Source: Streptomyces sp. NBC_00273
GTDB taxonomy: Bacteria > Actinomycetota > Actinomycetes > Streptomycetales > Streptomycetaceae
Reading direction: 5' to 3'
Length of the DNA: 64,000 nt
Assembly (NCBI RefSeq): GCF_036178145.1
Contig: NZ_CP108067.1
Coordinates: forward strand, 2,170,001 to 2,234,000
Shown: piece by piece, positions 15,733 to 24,900 of the stretch
How the letters are laid out: the number at the start of each line of letters is the position of its first letter
How positions within the stretch are numbered: position 1 is the stretch's first letter
The notes under the pieces: model-generated
Database searches by the model: none
What the model was told of the DNA's origin: nothing
The model's input: the letters and a program-made list of their open reading frames with translations, nothing else
Program-made: the position numbers and the translations under genes

Positions 15733-16971
15733 GCGGACGTTGTTGCTGATGAAACTGTTCTGGTACGGGAGTTCGGCGTCCGGGACCGCGAGGTCGAGGT
15801 CGGGGAAGCGGGTGAAGAGCCGCTCCAGGGCGATCGTGGCCTCCAGCCGGGCCAGCGGGGCCCCGGTGCAGTAGTGGGCGCCGTGGCCGAAGGCGAGGCT
15901 GCGGGCGGCGGTGGGGCGGGTGATGTCGAAGCGGTCGGCGTCCGGCCCGTGGAAGGACTCGTCGCGGCCCGCGGCGCTGTATCCGGCGAGCACCGGGGTG
16001 CCCTGCGCGATCACGGTCCCGTCGACGGTCAGGTCGCGGGTGGGGTAGCGGAACGGGAACCAGCTGACCGGGGTGTCCCAGCGCAGGGTCTCGTCCACCA
16101 CGTCCGACCAGGTCGCCTTGGCGTCCAGGACCAGCGCGAGCTGGTCGCGGTGGGCGCACAGGGCGCGGACCGCGTTGACGATGAGGTTGAGGGTGGTCTC
16201 GTGGCCCGCGACGAGCATCAGCCGCATGGTGCCGATGAGTTCGACTTCGGTGAGCCGGTCCCCGTCGTCCTCGCGGGCGGCTATCAGGGCACTGGTGAGG
16301 TCCTCGCCGGGGTTCGCGGCGCGGGCGGCCGCGATCGTTGCGGTCAGGGCCATGAGTTCCTGCAGGGCGGCCATCTTCTCGGCCGGGGTGAGGTCGGTGG
16401 CGATGATCACCTTGTTGGTCAGTTCGTGCAGCCGGCCCCGGTGCTCGGGGTCCACGCCGAGCAACTCGCAGATGACGTTCATCGGGAGCGGGAGGGCGAA
16501 GTGCTCGTACAGGTCGGCGGTCCCGTCCGGGGAGCCGGCCGCGGCCCGCCCGAGGTCGTCGAGGAGTCCGGCGGTCAGCTCCTCGATGCGCGGCCGCAGC
16601 CGTTCCACCTGGCGGATGGTGAAGGCCTTGCCGACCAGAGCGCGCAGGCGGCGGTGGTCGGCGTCGTCCGCGGTGTGCATGCCCTGGGCGTTGGAGAAGA
16701 CCCGCAGCGGCCAGTCGGCGGGGATGGTGCCGTCGTGCAGGGCGGGGAAGTGCTTGGCGTTCTTGGCCACGTCGGGGTGGGCGAGGAACTCCTTCAGCGC
16801 GTCGTGCCCCAGGACGACCGCTCCGGGGACCCCGCCGGGGAGCACGACCTCCGCCACCGCGCCGTGCTCGGCGCGCAGCCGGGCGTTGAGGGCGTGCGGG
16901 CAGCCGCCGGCGGGGTCGATCACGTACGGGGTGCTCTGGCCCTGCGGGACGGGTGAGATGTGGGACGACAA
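15688..16971 (-). CDS. Cytochrome P450, class I bacterial type
   Basis: 427 residues, normal length for a soluble bacterial P450. The I-helix oxygen-binding motif is AGHETT (255-260), with E in place of the more usual D; the K-helix motif is ETLR (294-297), and the heme-binding loop is FGHGAHYCTG with the heme ligand at C368. It needs a ferredoxin and reductase, neither of which is encoded nearby. The start is TTG at 16971, supported by AGGAG seven bases upstream. Substrate unknown. It could be a tailoring enzyme of the neighbouring lipid/polyketide operon, but two genes and a remnant lie between them. Confidence 0.92.
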   Translation of the reverse strand: MSSHISPVPQGQSTPYVIDPAGGCPHALNARLRAEHGAVAEVVLPGGVPGAVVLGHDALKEFLAHPDVAKNAKHFPALHDGTIPADWPLRVFSNAQGMHTADDADHRRLRALVGKAFTIRQVERLRPRIEELTAGLLDDLGRAAAGSPDGTADLYEHFALPLPMNVICELLGVDPEHRGRLHELTNKVIIATDLTPAEKMAALQELMALTATIAAARAANPGEDLTSALIAAREDDGDRLTEVELIGTMRLMLVAGHETTLNLIVNAVRALCAHRDQLALVLDAKATWSDVVDETLRWDTPVSWFPFRYPTRDLTVDGTVIAQGTPVLAGYSAAGRDESFHGPDADRFDITRPTAARSLAFGHGAHYCTGAPLARLEATIALERLFTRFPDLDLAVPDAELPYQNSFISNNVRSLPVRPGRRATAAS

Positions 16972-17055
16972 GCCGGTTCTCCTGACCTGATGGACGAAAC
17001 TCGGTCAACAGTGCGGCCTCGGGGGCGGGTTGGACAAGTCCGCTCCCGTCCCGTC

Positions 17056-17463
17056 TCAGAACCAGCTGAGGGTCAGGGTGAAGGTGGTGCCCGCGGTGGC
17101 TCCGGTGGCATCGCTCGCGGTGGCGGTGACCTGGAAGGCGCCGCTGCCCCAGGGCTTGCCGGTGATCCGCCCGGAGGCGGCGTCGAGCGCGAGGCCCCGG
17201 GGCAGGCCGGTGGCGGCGTACCGGACGGGGGGCTTCGCCCCGGTGGTGGGGAGCTGAACGGTGCAGGGCCTGTTGAACGTGCACGACTGCGGGCCGGGGT
17301 CGGTGAACTTCAGCCCGCCCGGGGTGGGGGTCGGCGTGGGCGTGGGCGTCAAGGTCGGTGTGGGCGTCGGAGTCGGTGTGGGGGTGTCAGGAGTCGGGAT
17401 ATGCGCACAATGTGAGGGGACGTCAGCGGACGTGCCAGACCCGGTTCCCTCCCGTTCGAGCAT
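17056..17463 (-). pseudogene. Headless remnant of a secreted acid phosphatase: PT linker plus Ig-like tail
   Basis: The 135-codon frame lacks a signal peptide and a catalytic domain. It has a (TP)n linker at about residues 24-48, then an 87-residue Ig-like domain (putative-Ig type) beginning GGLKFTDPGPQSC and ending LTLSWF. This tail matches the tail of the intact phosphatase at 35589-36863 at about 58 of 87 positions by my count, including KPPVRYAATGLP and GKPWGSG. The LysR gene begins 28 bases upstream, leaving no room for the missing domain. I read it as a truncated paralogue; a short functional cell-wall protein is less likely without an export signal. Confidence 0.7.
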
Positions 17464-17490
17464 CGTTCAATGCCGCGGGGGCATGTCCGG

Positions 17491-18384
17491 TCAGCGCGCC
17501 GGCTCCCGTACGGGTGCCTTGTGCCCGGCCTGCGCGATGAACGCGCGGGCCGCCCGGCTGAGCGGCCGCCGGGCGTGGGCGATGCCCACCGGGCGCAGCA
17601 GCGGCGGCGTGAAGGAGCGGATCTCGGCCCGGCTCCCGAAGGCCCTCAGCACCACGTCCCGGTACCAGATGAGGGAGCCCCGGCCGTCCGTCACGCCCGT
17701 CACCCAGGCGAGTCGTTCGTCGACCTCCAGGGTCGGGACGGGCCGCACTCCGAGGCAACTGAACATGGCCTCCATCTCGGTGCGCCGGCCGGTCCCCGGC
17801 GAGGGCAGCACCATCGGCAGCCCGTCGAGCATGCGCAGGGGCATCGGGTGGGGCAGCCGGGAGCCCGGCGGTGATATCAGCACCACCTCCCGTTCCTGGA
17901 TGAAGTGGCTGGAGAGCTCCTTGTCGACGGGCAGGTCGACCAGGGCCAGCTCCGAGCGCCCCTGGTTCACCTCCTCGACCAGGGCCTCCCTGCTGCCGTG
18001 CTGCTGGAGCCGGACGTCGACGGTGGGGTGCCGTCCGGTGAAGGCCGCGATCAGGTCGGTGGCCAGGTCGAGGGCGAGGGTGGGGGTGGTGACCAGGGTC
18101 AGGACCGCCCGGGCGCCCCCGCCGTGCGGGGTCCCGATGTCGTCGATGGCCTCCACCGCATTGAGTACGGTTCGGGCCAGCCGGACGACCCGGGCCCCCT
18201 CCGGCGTGAGGTCCACCCCCCTTCCCCGCCGTGCCAGGAGCTCGACGCCGAGGTCGCGCTCCATGGCCTGCACGGCCCGGGACAGCGCGGACTGGGCGAC
18301 GAAGACCGAGGCGGCCGCTCCGGTGATGGAACGGCAGTCGGCGACGGCGACGAGGTAGCGGAGCTGCGCGAGGGTGGGGGTCAT
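17491..18384 (-). CDS. LysR family transcriptional regulator
   Basis: 297 residues. The N-terminal winged helix-turn-helix has the standard LTR pattern (LRYLVAVADCRSITGAAASVFVAQSALS), followed by a linker helix and a type 2 periplasmic-binding-like effector domain (LTLVTTPTLALDLATDL onward). The ATG at 18384 fixes the canonical LysR start length; no Shine-Dalgarno is present, so it may be leaderless. Divergent from the large synthase operon across 528 bases, the usual arrangement for a LysR protein that controls its neighbour. Effector unknown. Confidence 0.9.
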   Translation of the reverse strand: MTPTLAQLRYLVAVADCRSITGAAASVFVAQSALSRAVQAMERDLGVELLARRGRGVDLTPEGARVVRLARTVLNAVEAIDDIGTPHGGGARAVLTLVTTPTLALDLATDLIAAFTGRHPTVDVRLQQHGSREALVEEVNQGRSELALVDLPVDKELSSHFIQEREVVLISPPGSRLPHPMPLRMLDGLPMVLPSPGTGRRTEMEAMFSCLGVRPVPTLEVDERLAWVTGVTDGRGSLIWYRDVVLRAFGSRAEIRSFTPPLLRPVGIAHARRPLSRAARAFIAQAGHKAPVREPAR

Positions 18385-18481
18385 GACCGGACGGTAACCG
18401 CGCGGGGCCGCACCTGTAAGGGCTCGTCGGATGAACAACTGGCCGGGTCCCGGGTGCCGGTCATGCCCGGTCGGCGCGTGC

Positions 18482-18500
18482 GCATGCCGGTGCGGCATGC
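18482..18500. promoter_or_regulatory. Perfect inverted repeat, candidate operator
   Basis: GCATGCCG (18482-18489) and CGGCATGC (18493-18500) flank a 3-base spacer. It lies about 100 bases upstream of the LysR start in the divergent control region. Either a regulator site or a hairpin; no direct proof. Confidence 0.4.
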
Positions 18501-18663
18501 CCACGCGGGTGCGGTACGCCGGCCCGCGCGGCGGGGTCGGCCCGGCCCGGCGGGAAACGCCGCAGGCCACCGGGCCGGCCGGGGGGTGTCGTGGGCCCGC
18601 CCGGGCGGAATCGCGGGTGGCACGTGTATGCCGCCGGAACGAAGCACCGTATTCCGCAAGGCT

Positions 18664-18693
18664 GTTGACAGTGCACGGCGGCCACCGCACGAT
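18664..18693 (+). promoter_or_regulatory. Candidate promoter of the synthase operon
   Basis: Consensus TTGACA at 18664-18669, with CACGAT at 18688-18693 after an 18-base spacer. It would give a leader of about 210 bases that includes the 8-bp tandem repeats. The weak -10 makes this tentative. Confidence 0.35.
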
Positions 18694-18819
18694 GCAACGC
18701 GGCATTGCGGGTGTTTGACCACGGTTCAAGCCCGCCGTACCCGCGGTGGGTGCCCCGGCCGGTGCGCGCGACCACCGCACTCCCCCGTCTTCCGGCCCGC
18801 CCCGCACCGCCGTTGCACG

Positions 18820-18867
18820 GCTCGTCGGCTCGTCGGTTCGCCCGCTCGCCTGCTCGTCCGTTCTTCC
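18820..18867. repeat. Six degenerate 8-bp tandem repeats in the synthase leader
   Basis: Units in order: gctcgtcg, gctcgtcg, gttcgccc, gctcgcct, gctcgtcc, gttcttcc. The first two are identical and the rest share G-YTCG/C-T. The tract ends 45 bases before the synthase start codon. It may be slippage-derived or a pyrimidine-rich control element. Confidence 0.65.
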
Positions 18868-18912
18868 GTCCCGCACTCCGCCATGTCACCCAGCATTGGA
18901 AGAGGAGCGCCC

Positions 18913-21900
18913 GTGACCCCCCACCCGCAGCCCGCCCTCACCCGTGACCTCGTCGTCGCGGTCAGCCCCTTCGAGGAGCCACAACCGGCCATTGTGACCG
19001 CCGCCGAGCGCGCCGGGGCCCTCGGCCTGCTCGACCTCGGCCGGGACGCCGATGCCGCGCGGCGAGGTTTCGTAGAGCTGGGCCGCCGGCTCGACGGCGG
19101 CGCCCGGTACGGGGTGCGGGTGCCGGCCGGCTGCCCGCTCGGCCCCGGGGAGCTGCCCGCCGCGGTGGACACCGTGCTCCTCGCCGACCCCGCCTCGCAC
19201 ACCCCCGAGCGGGTGGCCGCATGGGCCGCGGCGGCCGGGCGGCCCCGGGTGTGGGCCGAGGTCACGGGCGCGGCCGAGGCCGGGACGGCCGTGGCCGCCG
19301 GGGCGGACGCGCTGGTGGCCAAGGGGCATGAGGGGGGCGGCCGGGTGGGCCCGGCCACCACCTTCGTCCTGCTCCAGCAGCTCCTCGGCGACCCCGCGGT
19401 CCGGGTGCCCGTACGGGCCTGTGGCGGGATCGGCCCGCACACGGCGGCCGCGGCCGTCGCGGGCGGGGCCGCCGGGGTACTGCTCGACGTACAACTGGCC
19501 CTGACCACGGAGGGCGAGGCCGGGCTCCCGGAGGAAGTCATCGCCGCGCTGCGGGCGATGGACGGCTCCGAGACCCGGACGGCGGAGGGGCACCGGGTGT
19601 TCGCGCGGCCCGACCTGACCCCGCCCGAGGGGCCCGTACCCACCCTGCTCGGTGCCCGCGACCTGCGGACCCAGCTACTGCCCGTCGGTCAGGACGGGGC
19701 CTCGGCGGCCCGGCTGGCCACGCGCTACCGGACCACGGGCGGCGTCCTGCAGGCCGTACGGGCGGCCGTCGCCGGGCACCTGGAAGCGGCTGTGCGGGCC
19801 CGGCCCCTCGGGCGGCCGCACCCCGTCGCGCAGGGCCCGATGACACGGGTGAGCGACCAGGCGGCCTTCGCCGCGGCGGTGGCCGCCGCGGGCGGGGTCC
19901 CCTACCTCGCGCTCGCGGTCATGGAGGGCCCCGCCGTACGCCGGCTGCTGGCGGAGACGGCCGAGCGGCTCGGGGACCTCCCCTGGGGCGTGGGGCTGCT
20001 CGGCTTCGCCCCGCCCGGGCTGCGCCGGGAGCAGCTGGCGGCCGTGACCGAGGCCCGCCCGCCGTACGCGATCGTCGCCGGCGGCACCCCGGCGCAGGCG
20101 GCCCCGCTGGAGGCGGTGGGGATCCGGACCCATCTGCACGTGCCTTCGCCCGGTCTGCTGGAGCGGTATCTCGCCGAAGGCGCCCGGCGGTTCGTCTTCG
20201 AGGGGTCGGAGTGCGGCGGACACGTCGGGCCGCGCGCCTCGTTCCCGCTGTGGGAGGAGCAGATCGAGCGGCTGCTCACCTGCCCCGAACCAGGATCTCT
20301 GGACGTGTTGTTCGCGGGCGGGATCCACGACGAGCGGTCCGCCGCGATGGCGGTGGCGGCGGCGGCCCCGCTGGCCGCCCGGGGCGCACGGGTCGGGGTG
20401 CTGATGGGCACCGCCTACCTGTTCACCGAGGAGGCCGTGGCGGCGGGCGCGGTCCTACCGGGCTTCCAGCGGGCGGCGGTGGAGTGCGCGGACACCGTAC
20501 TGCTGCACACCGCGCCCGGACACGCCACCCGGTGCGCGGCCACCCCGTACGCCGACACCTTCGAGGCGACCCGGCGGCGGCTCGCACAGAGCGGCATCGA
20601 GCCGCGCACGATGTGGGAGGAGCTGGAGCGACTGAACCTGGGGCGACTGCGGATCGCCAGCAAGGGCCTGCGCAGGAGCCCCGACGGGAGCGGGCTGGAG
20701 CCCGTCGCCGAGGAACAGCAGCGGGCCGACGGACTGTTCATGCTGGGCCAGGCCGCCACCCTGCGCACGGGCACCACGACGATCGCGGCGCTGCACGCGC
20801 AGGTCACCGAGGGGGCCACCGCCCTGCTGGAGCGGCGGGCCCGGGAACTCGCCGGCGCCGGGCCGTCGGCCGAGCGGGCCCCCCGGGCGGCCGACGCGCT
20901 CGACATCGCGATCGTCGGGATGGCCTGCGCCTATCCGGGCGCCCCCGACCTCTCCGCCTACTGGGCCATGGTCCTCGCCGGGACCGACGCCGTCACCGAG
21001 GTGCCGGCCGAACGCTGGGACCCTGCGCTCTACTACGACGCCGACCCGGCCCGGGCCGGTGAGCGCACCCCCTCCCGCTGGGGCGGCTTCCTCGACCCGG
21101 TGCCCTTCGACGCCCTCGCGCACGGCATCCCGCCGGCCTCGCTCGCCGGGATCGAGCCGGTGCAGCTGCTGGCCCTGGAGATCTCGGCGCGGGCCCTCGG
21201 GGACGCGGGCTACGGCAAGGACCGCGCCTTCGACCGGTCCCGGACGTCGGTGGTCTTCGGCGCGGAGGCCGGTACGGAACTCGCGGGCGCCTACGGGCTG
21301 CGCGCCCTGCACCCCGCCTACCTGGGGGAGCTCCCGGCCGAGCTGGACGAGCAACTGCCGCGCCTCACCGAGGACTCCTTCCCCGGGATCCTCGCCAACG
21401 TCATCGCCGGGCGGGTCGCCAACCGTCTCGACCTGGGCGGCGCGAACTGCACGGTCGACGCCGCCTGCGCCTCCTCGCTCGCCGCACTGGACCTCGCCTG
21501 CCGCCAACTGCGCGACCACGACAGCGACATGGTGCTGTGCGGAGGCGCCGACGTGCACAACGGAATCAACGACTACCTGATGTTCGCCTCCGTCCGCGCC
21601 CTGTCGCCCGGCGGCCGCTGCCGGCCCTTCGACGCGGCCGCCGACGGGATCGCGCTCGGCGAGGGCGTGGGCGCGCTCGTCCTGAAGCGGCTCGCCGACG
21701 CGGAACGCGACGGCGACCGCGTGTACGCCGTGATCAAGGCGGTGGGCGCCGCCAGCGACGGCCGCTCCCTCGGCCTGACCGCGCCCCGGCCGGAAGGACA
21801 GCGGCGGGCCCTGGAGCGGGCGTACGCGCGGGCCGGCATCACGCCCGGCGAGGTGGGCCTGATCGAGGCGCACGGCACCGGAACCGTCGTCGGGGACAGC

Positions 21901-24900
21901 ACCGAACTCGCCGTGCTGAGCGAGCTGTTCACCGCGTCCGGGGCCGAACCGGGAGCCTGCGCGCTGGGCTCCGTGAAATCGCAGCTCGGGCACACCAAGT
22001 GTGCCGCCGGGCTGGCCGGGCTGATCAAGGCGGCCCGCGCGGTCCACACGGGCGTCCGGCCCCCGACCCTGCACATCGACACGCCCAACCCGGCCTGGCG
22101 GGCGCAGACCAGCCCGTTCTCCTTCGACAGCGAGGCCCGACCCTGGCCGGTGCCCGCGGAGCGGCGGATCGCCGGGGTCAGCGCCTTCGGTTTCGGCGGC
22201 ACCAACTACCACGCGGTGCTCGCCGGTCACGGCGGCTCGGCAGAGCCCCGGCACGGACTGGAGGAGTGGCCGGCGGAGCTGTTCTGCTTCCGCGGCGAGG
22301 ACCGGCGGGCGGCGGGCCGCGCAATGGCCCGGCTCGCGGCGCGGCTGGAGGAGAACGACGCGGCCGGGCGGCCCTGGGCCCTGCGGGACCTCGCGGCGGA
22401 GACCGCCGCGGCCCCCGGCCGGATCGAGGTGGCGGTGGTGGCGGCCGACCTGGACGAGCTGGCGGCCCGCCTGGAACGGGCCCGCACGTTCACCCCGGGC
22501 GCGGGGGTCCACGTACGGGAGGAGTCGGCGGAGCCGGGCGGGGTGGCGTTCCTCTTCCCCGGCCAGGGCAGCCAACGCCCGCGCATGTTGGGCGCGTTGT
22601 TCACCGCCTTCCCCGCCCTGCGCGGCCTGCTGGACTCGGCCCCGCCCCCGGTGGTGTCTACGCTGTTCCCACCGGCGGCGTTCACCGCCGAGGCACGGGC
22701 CGCGCAGCGGGCGGCCGTCACCGACACCCGCGTGGCGCAGCCGGCCCTCGGCCTCGCGGGGGCGGCGGCGCACCTGCTGCTCGGCGAGCTAGGCGTACGG
22801 CCGGACTGCGTCGCCGGGCACTCGTACGGGGAGCTCACCGCGCTGTGGGCGGCCGGGGCCTACGACACGCAGAGCCTGCTGCGGTTGAGCGCACGCCGGG
22901 CCGAGGCGATCGTGGCGGCTGCCGGCGCGGATCCGGGATCCATGGCGGCGGTGTCGGCCGCGCCGCAGGAGGTACGGGAGATCGCGGCCCGCGCCGGCTG
23001 CGTGGTGGCGAACCACAACGCGCCCCGGCAGTGCGTGATCTCGGGCCCGACGGCGGCCGTGTCCACGGCGGTGACGGCCCTGCGCGAGGCGGGACTCACG
23101 GTGGACCCCCTCCCCGTCTCCTGCGCCTTCCACAGCGAGGTGGTGGCAGGAGCAGTGGCGTCCCTGACCGCCGAACTGGCGGCGACCCGGATGTCGACCC
23201 CCCACACCCCGGTCTGGTCGAACACCACGGCGGACCGGTATCCGGCGACGGCACAAGAGGTACGGAGCCTTGCCGCGCGCCAGGTGGCGGAGCCGGTCCG
23301 GTTCGTCGAGCAGGTGGAGGCCATGTACGCGGCCGGTGTCCGGACCTTCGTGGAAGCGGGGCCCGGCCGGGTCCTCTCCGGTCTGGTCGGCCGGATCCTG
23401 CAGGGGCGACCGCACACGGTGGTCCCGCTGGACGTACCGGGCGAGCACGGCCTGGTCCGACTGGTCAATGCGCTCGCCGAGTTGGTGGCGGCGGGCGTGC
23501 CGGTGGCACCGCACGCCCTCTTCCGCGGCCGCACCTCCCGCCTCCCGGAGCACGCGCCGCGGCGACCGGGCTGGCTGGTGGACGGCCACCTCGTCCGCAC
23601 CGCGGACGGCGCCCCGGTCCCGGGCGGCCTCCGCCCGGCCCGCCGGGTCATGACCTCCGAAGCCGCACCGGCTCCGAAGACCGACCGCCGGGAGGAGGCC
23701 GTACTGGAATACCTCCGGAGCACCCGCGAACTGGTCGAGGCCCAACGGGACGTCCTCCTCGGCTTCCTGGGCGCCGCGCCCTCCGCCCCCTCGCCCCGTT
23801 CGGCGCCCGAGGAAGCACCCCGGCGCACGCCCGACCCCGCCGGAACCGCCCTCACCACCGATCCCACCGACCCCGCCCGCCCCGCCCCCGCACCGCCGGG
23901 CCCCCGCACCGCCGAAGAGGTCATGGACCTCGTCCTGGAGATCGTCCACACCCGCACCGGATACCCCCGCGACATGCTCGACCCCGAACTGGACCTGGAG
24001 GCGGACCTCTCCATCGACTCCATCAAGCGGGTGGAGATCATCGGCGCCCTCGCCGACCGGATCGGCCTCCCCCAGGACCCGGGCGGCAGCGGCTCCGCCG
24101 AGTCCGCGGTCGAGGAGCTGTCCCGGATCAAGACCCTGCGCGGCATCGTCGACTGGATCACCGCCCGCGCACCCGCCGCACCCGCCGCACCCACCACGCC
24201 CGACGGCGCCCCGGTGGCACCGCCCATCGGGCGGCTCCGGGTGGACCTGGTGCCCGTACCGGCGGCCGACGGTGCCCCCGAGACCCTGCGCGGCCTGCGG
24301 ATCGGCCTCGTCGGGGACGGCCAGGGCATCGCCCCCGCCCTCGCGGCGGCCCTGGAGGAGCTCGGCGCCGAGCCGACACGACTGCGCGCGGCCGGGCCCG
24401 GCTTCGACGGCCTCGTCGACCTCTCCGCGCTGCGGGCCACCGCCGGGCCGGTGCTGCCCGACGCCTTCCCGGGGCTGCGGGAGGCCCTGACGACCGGAAC
24501 CCCACGGCTGCTGCTCATCACCGGGCCCGGCACCCCCGGCGCCGGTCTGCACGGCTTCGCCCGCAGCGCGGCCCTCGAGTTCCCCGGCACGCTGGTGCGG
24601 GCCGTGGACGTCCACCCCAAGGAGGACCCGGAACGCATCGCGGCGCAGCTCGTCGCGGAACTGAGCAGCGGAGCAAGCACCCCCGACACTCCCGATGCCC
24701 TCGATGCCCCCGATGCCCCCGACGCCCCCGACGCCCCCGCCTCCGTCGGATACACCGCCGAGGGGACCCGCGTCGCCCGCCGCCCCGTGCCGGCCCCCCT
24801 GCCGGCTCCCTCCGCCCCCGACGGCCCACCGCCCCTGGACCGCGGCTCGGTGGTCCTGCTGACGGGCGGGGCCCGCGGGATCACCGCCCGCACCGCGCTC

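Larger units (their letters stand above)
18385..18912. other. 528-bp divergent control region between LysR gene and synthase operon
   Basis: No gene supported here. Contents: a perfect 8-bp inverted repeat at 18482-18500, a TTGACA promoter candidate at 18664, a TTGA-N7-TCAA dyad at about 18715-18729, and a six-unit 8-bp tandem repeat at 18820-18867. In-frame ATG and GTG starts for the synthase lie at 18883 and 18913; GAGGAG directly before 18913 favours the latter. Confidence 0.6.

Noticed and set aside
16997..17010. TTGACC motif upstream of the P450 as a promoter
   Set aside because: No credible -10 at 16-18 bases and too little room before the TTG start and ribosome site.
17023..17060. P450 and remnant region as an early part of the synthase operon
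   Set aside because: They are on the opposite strand, separated by the LysR gene and a pseudogene; no evidence of joint regulation.
24685..24745. Tandem DAP-coding repeat in the first synthase gene as a frameshift or regulatory tract
   Set aside because: It lies in a linker before the KR domain, stays in frame, and such Pro/Ala/Asp repeats are common in interdomain linkers.
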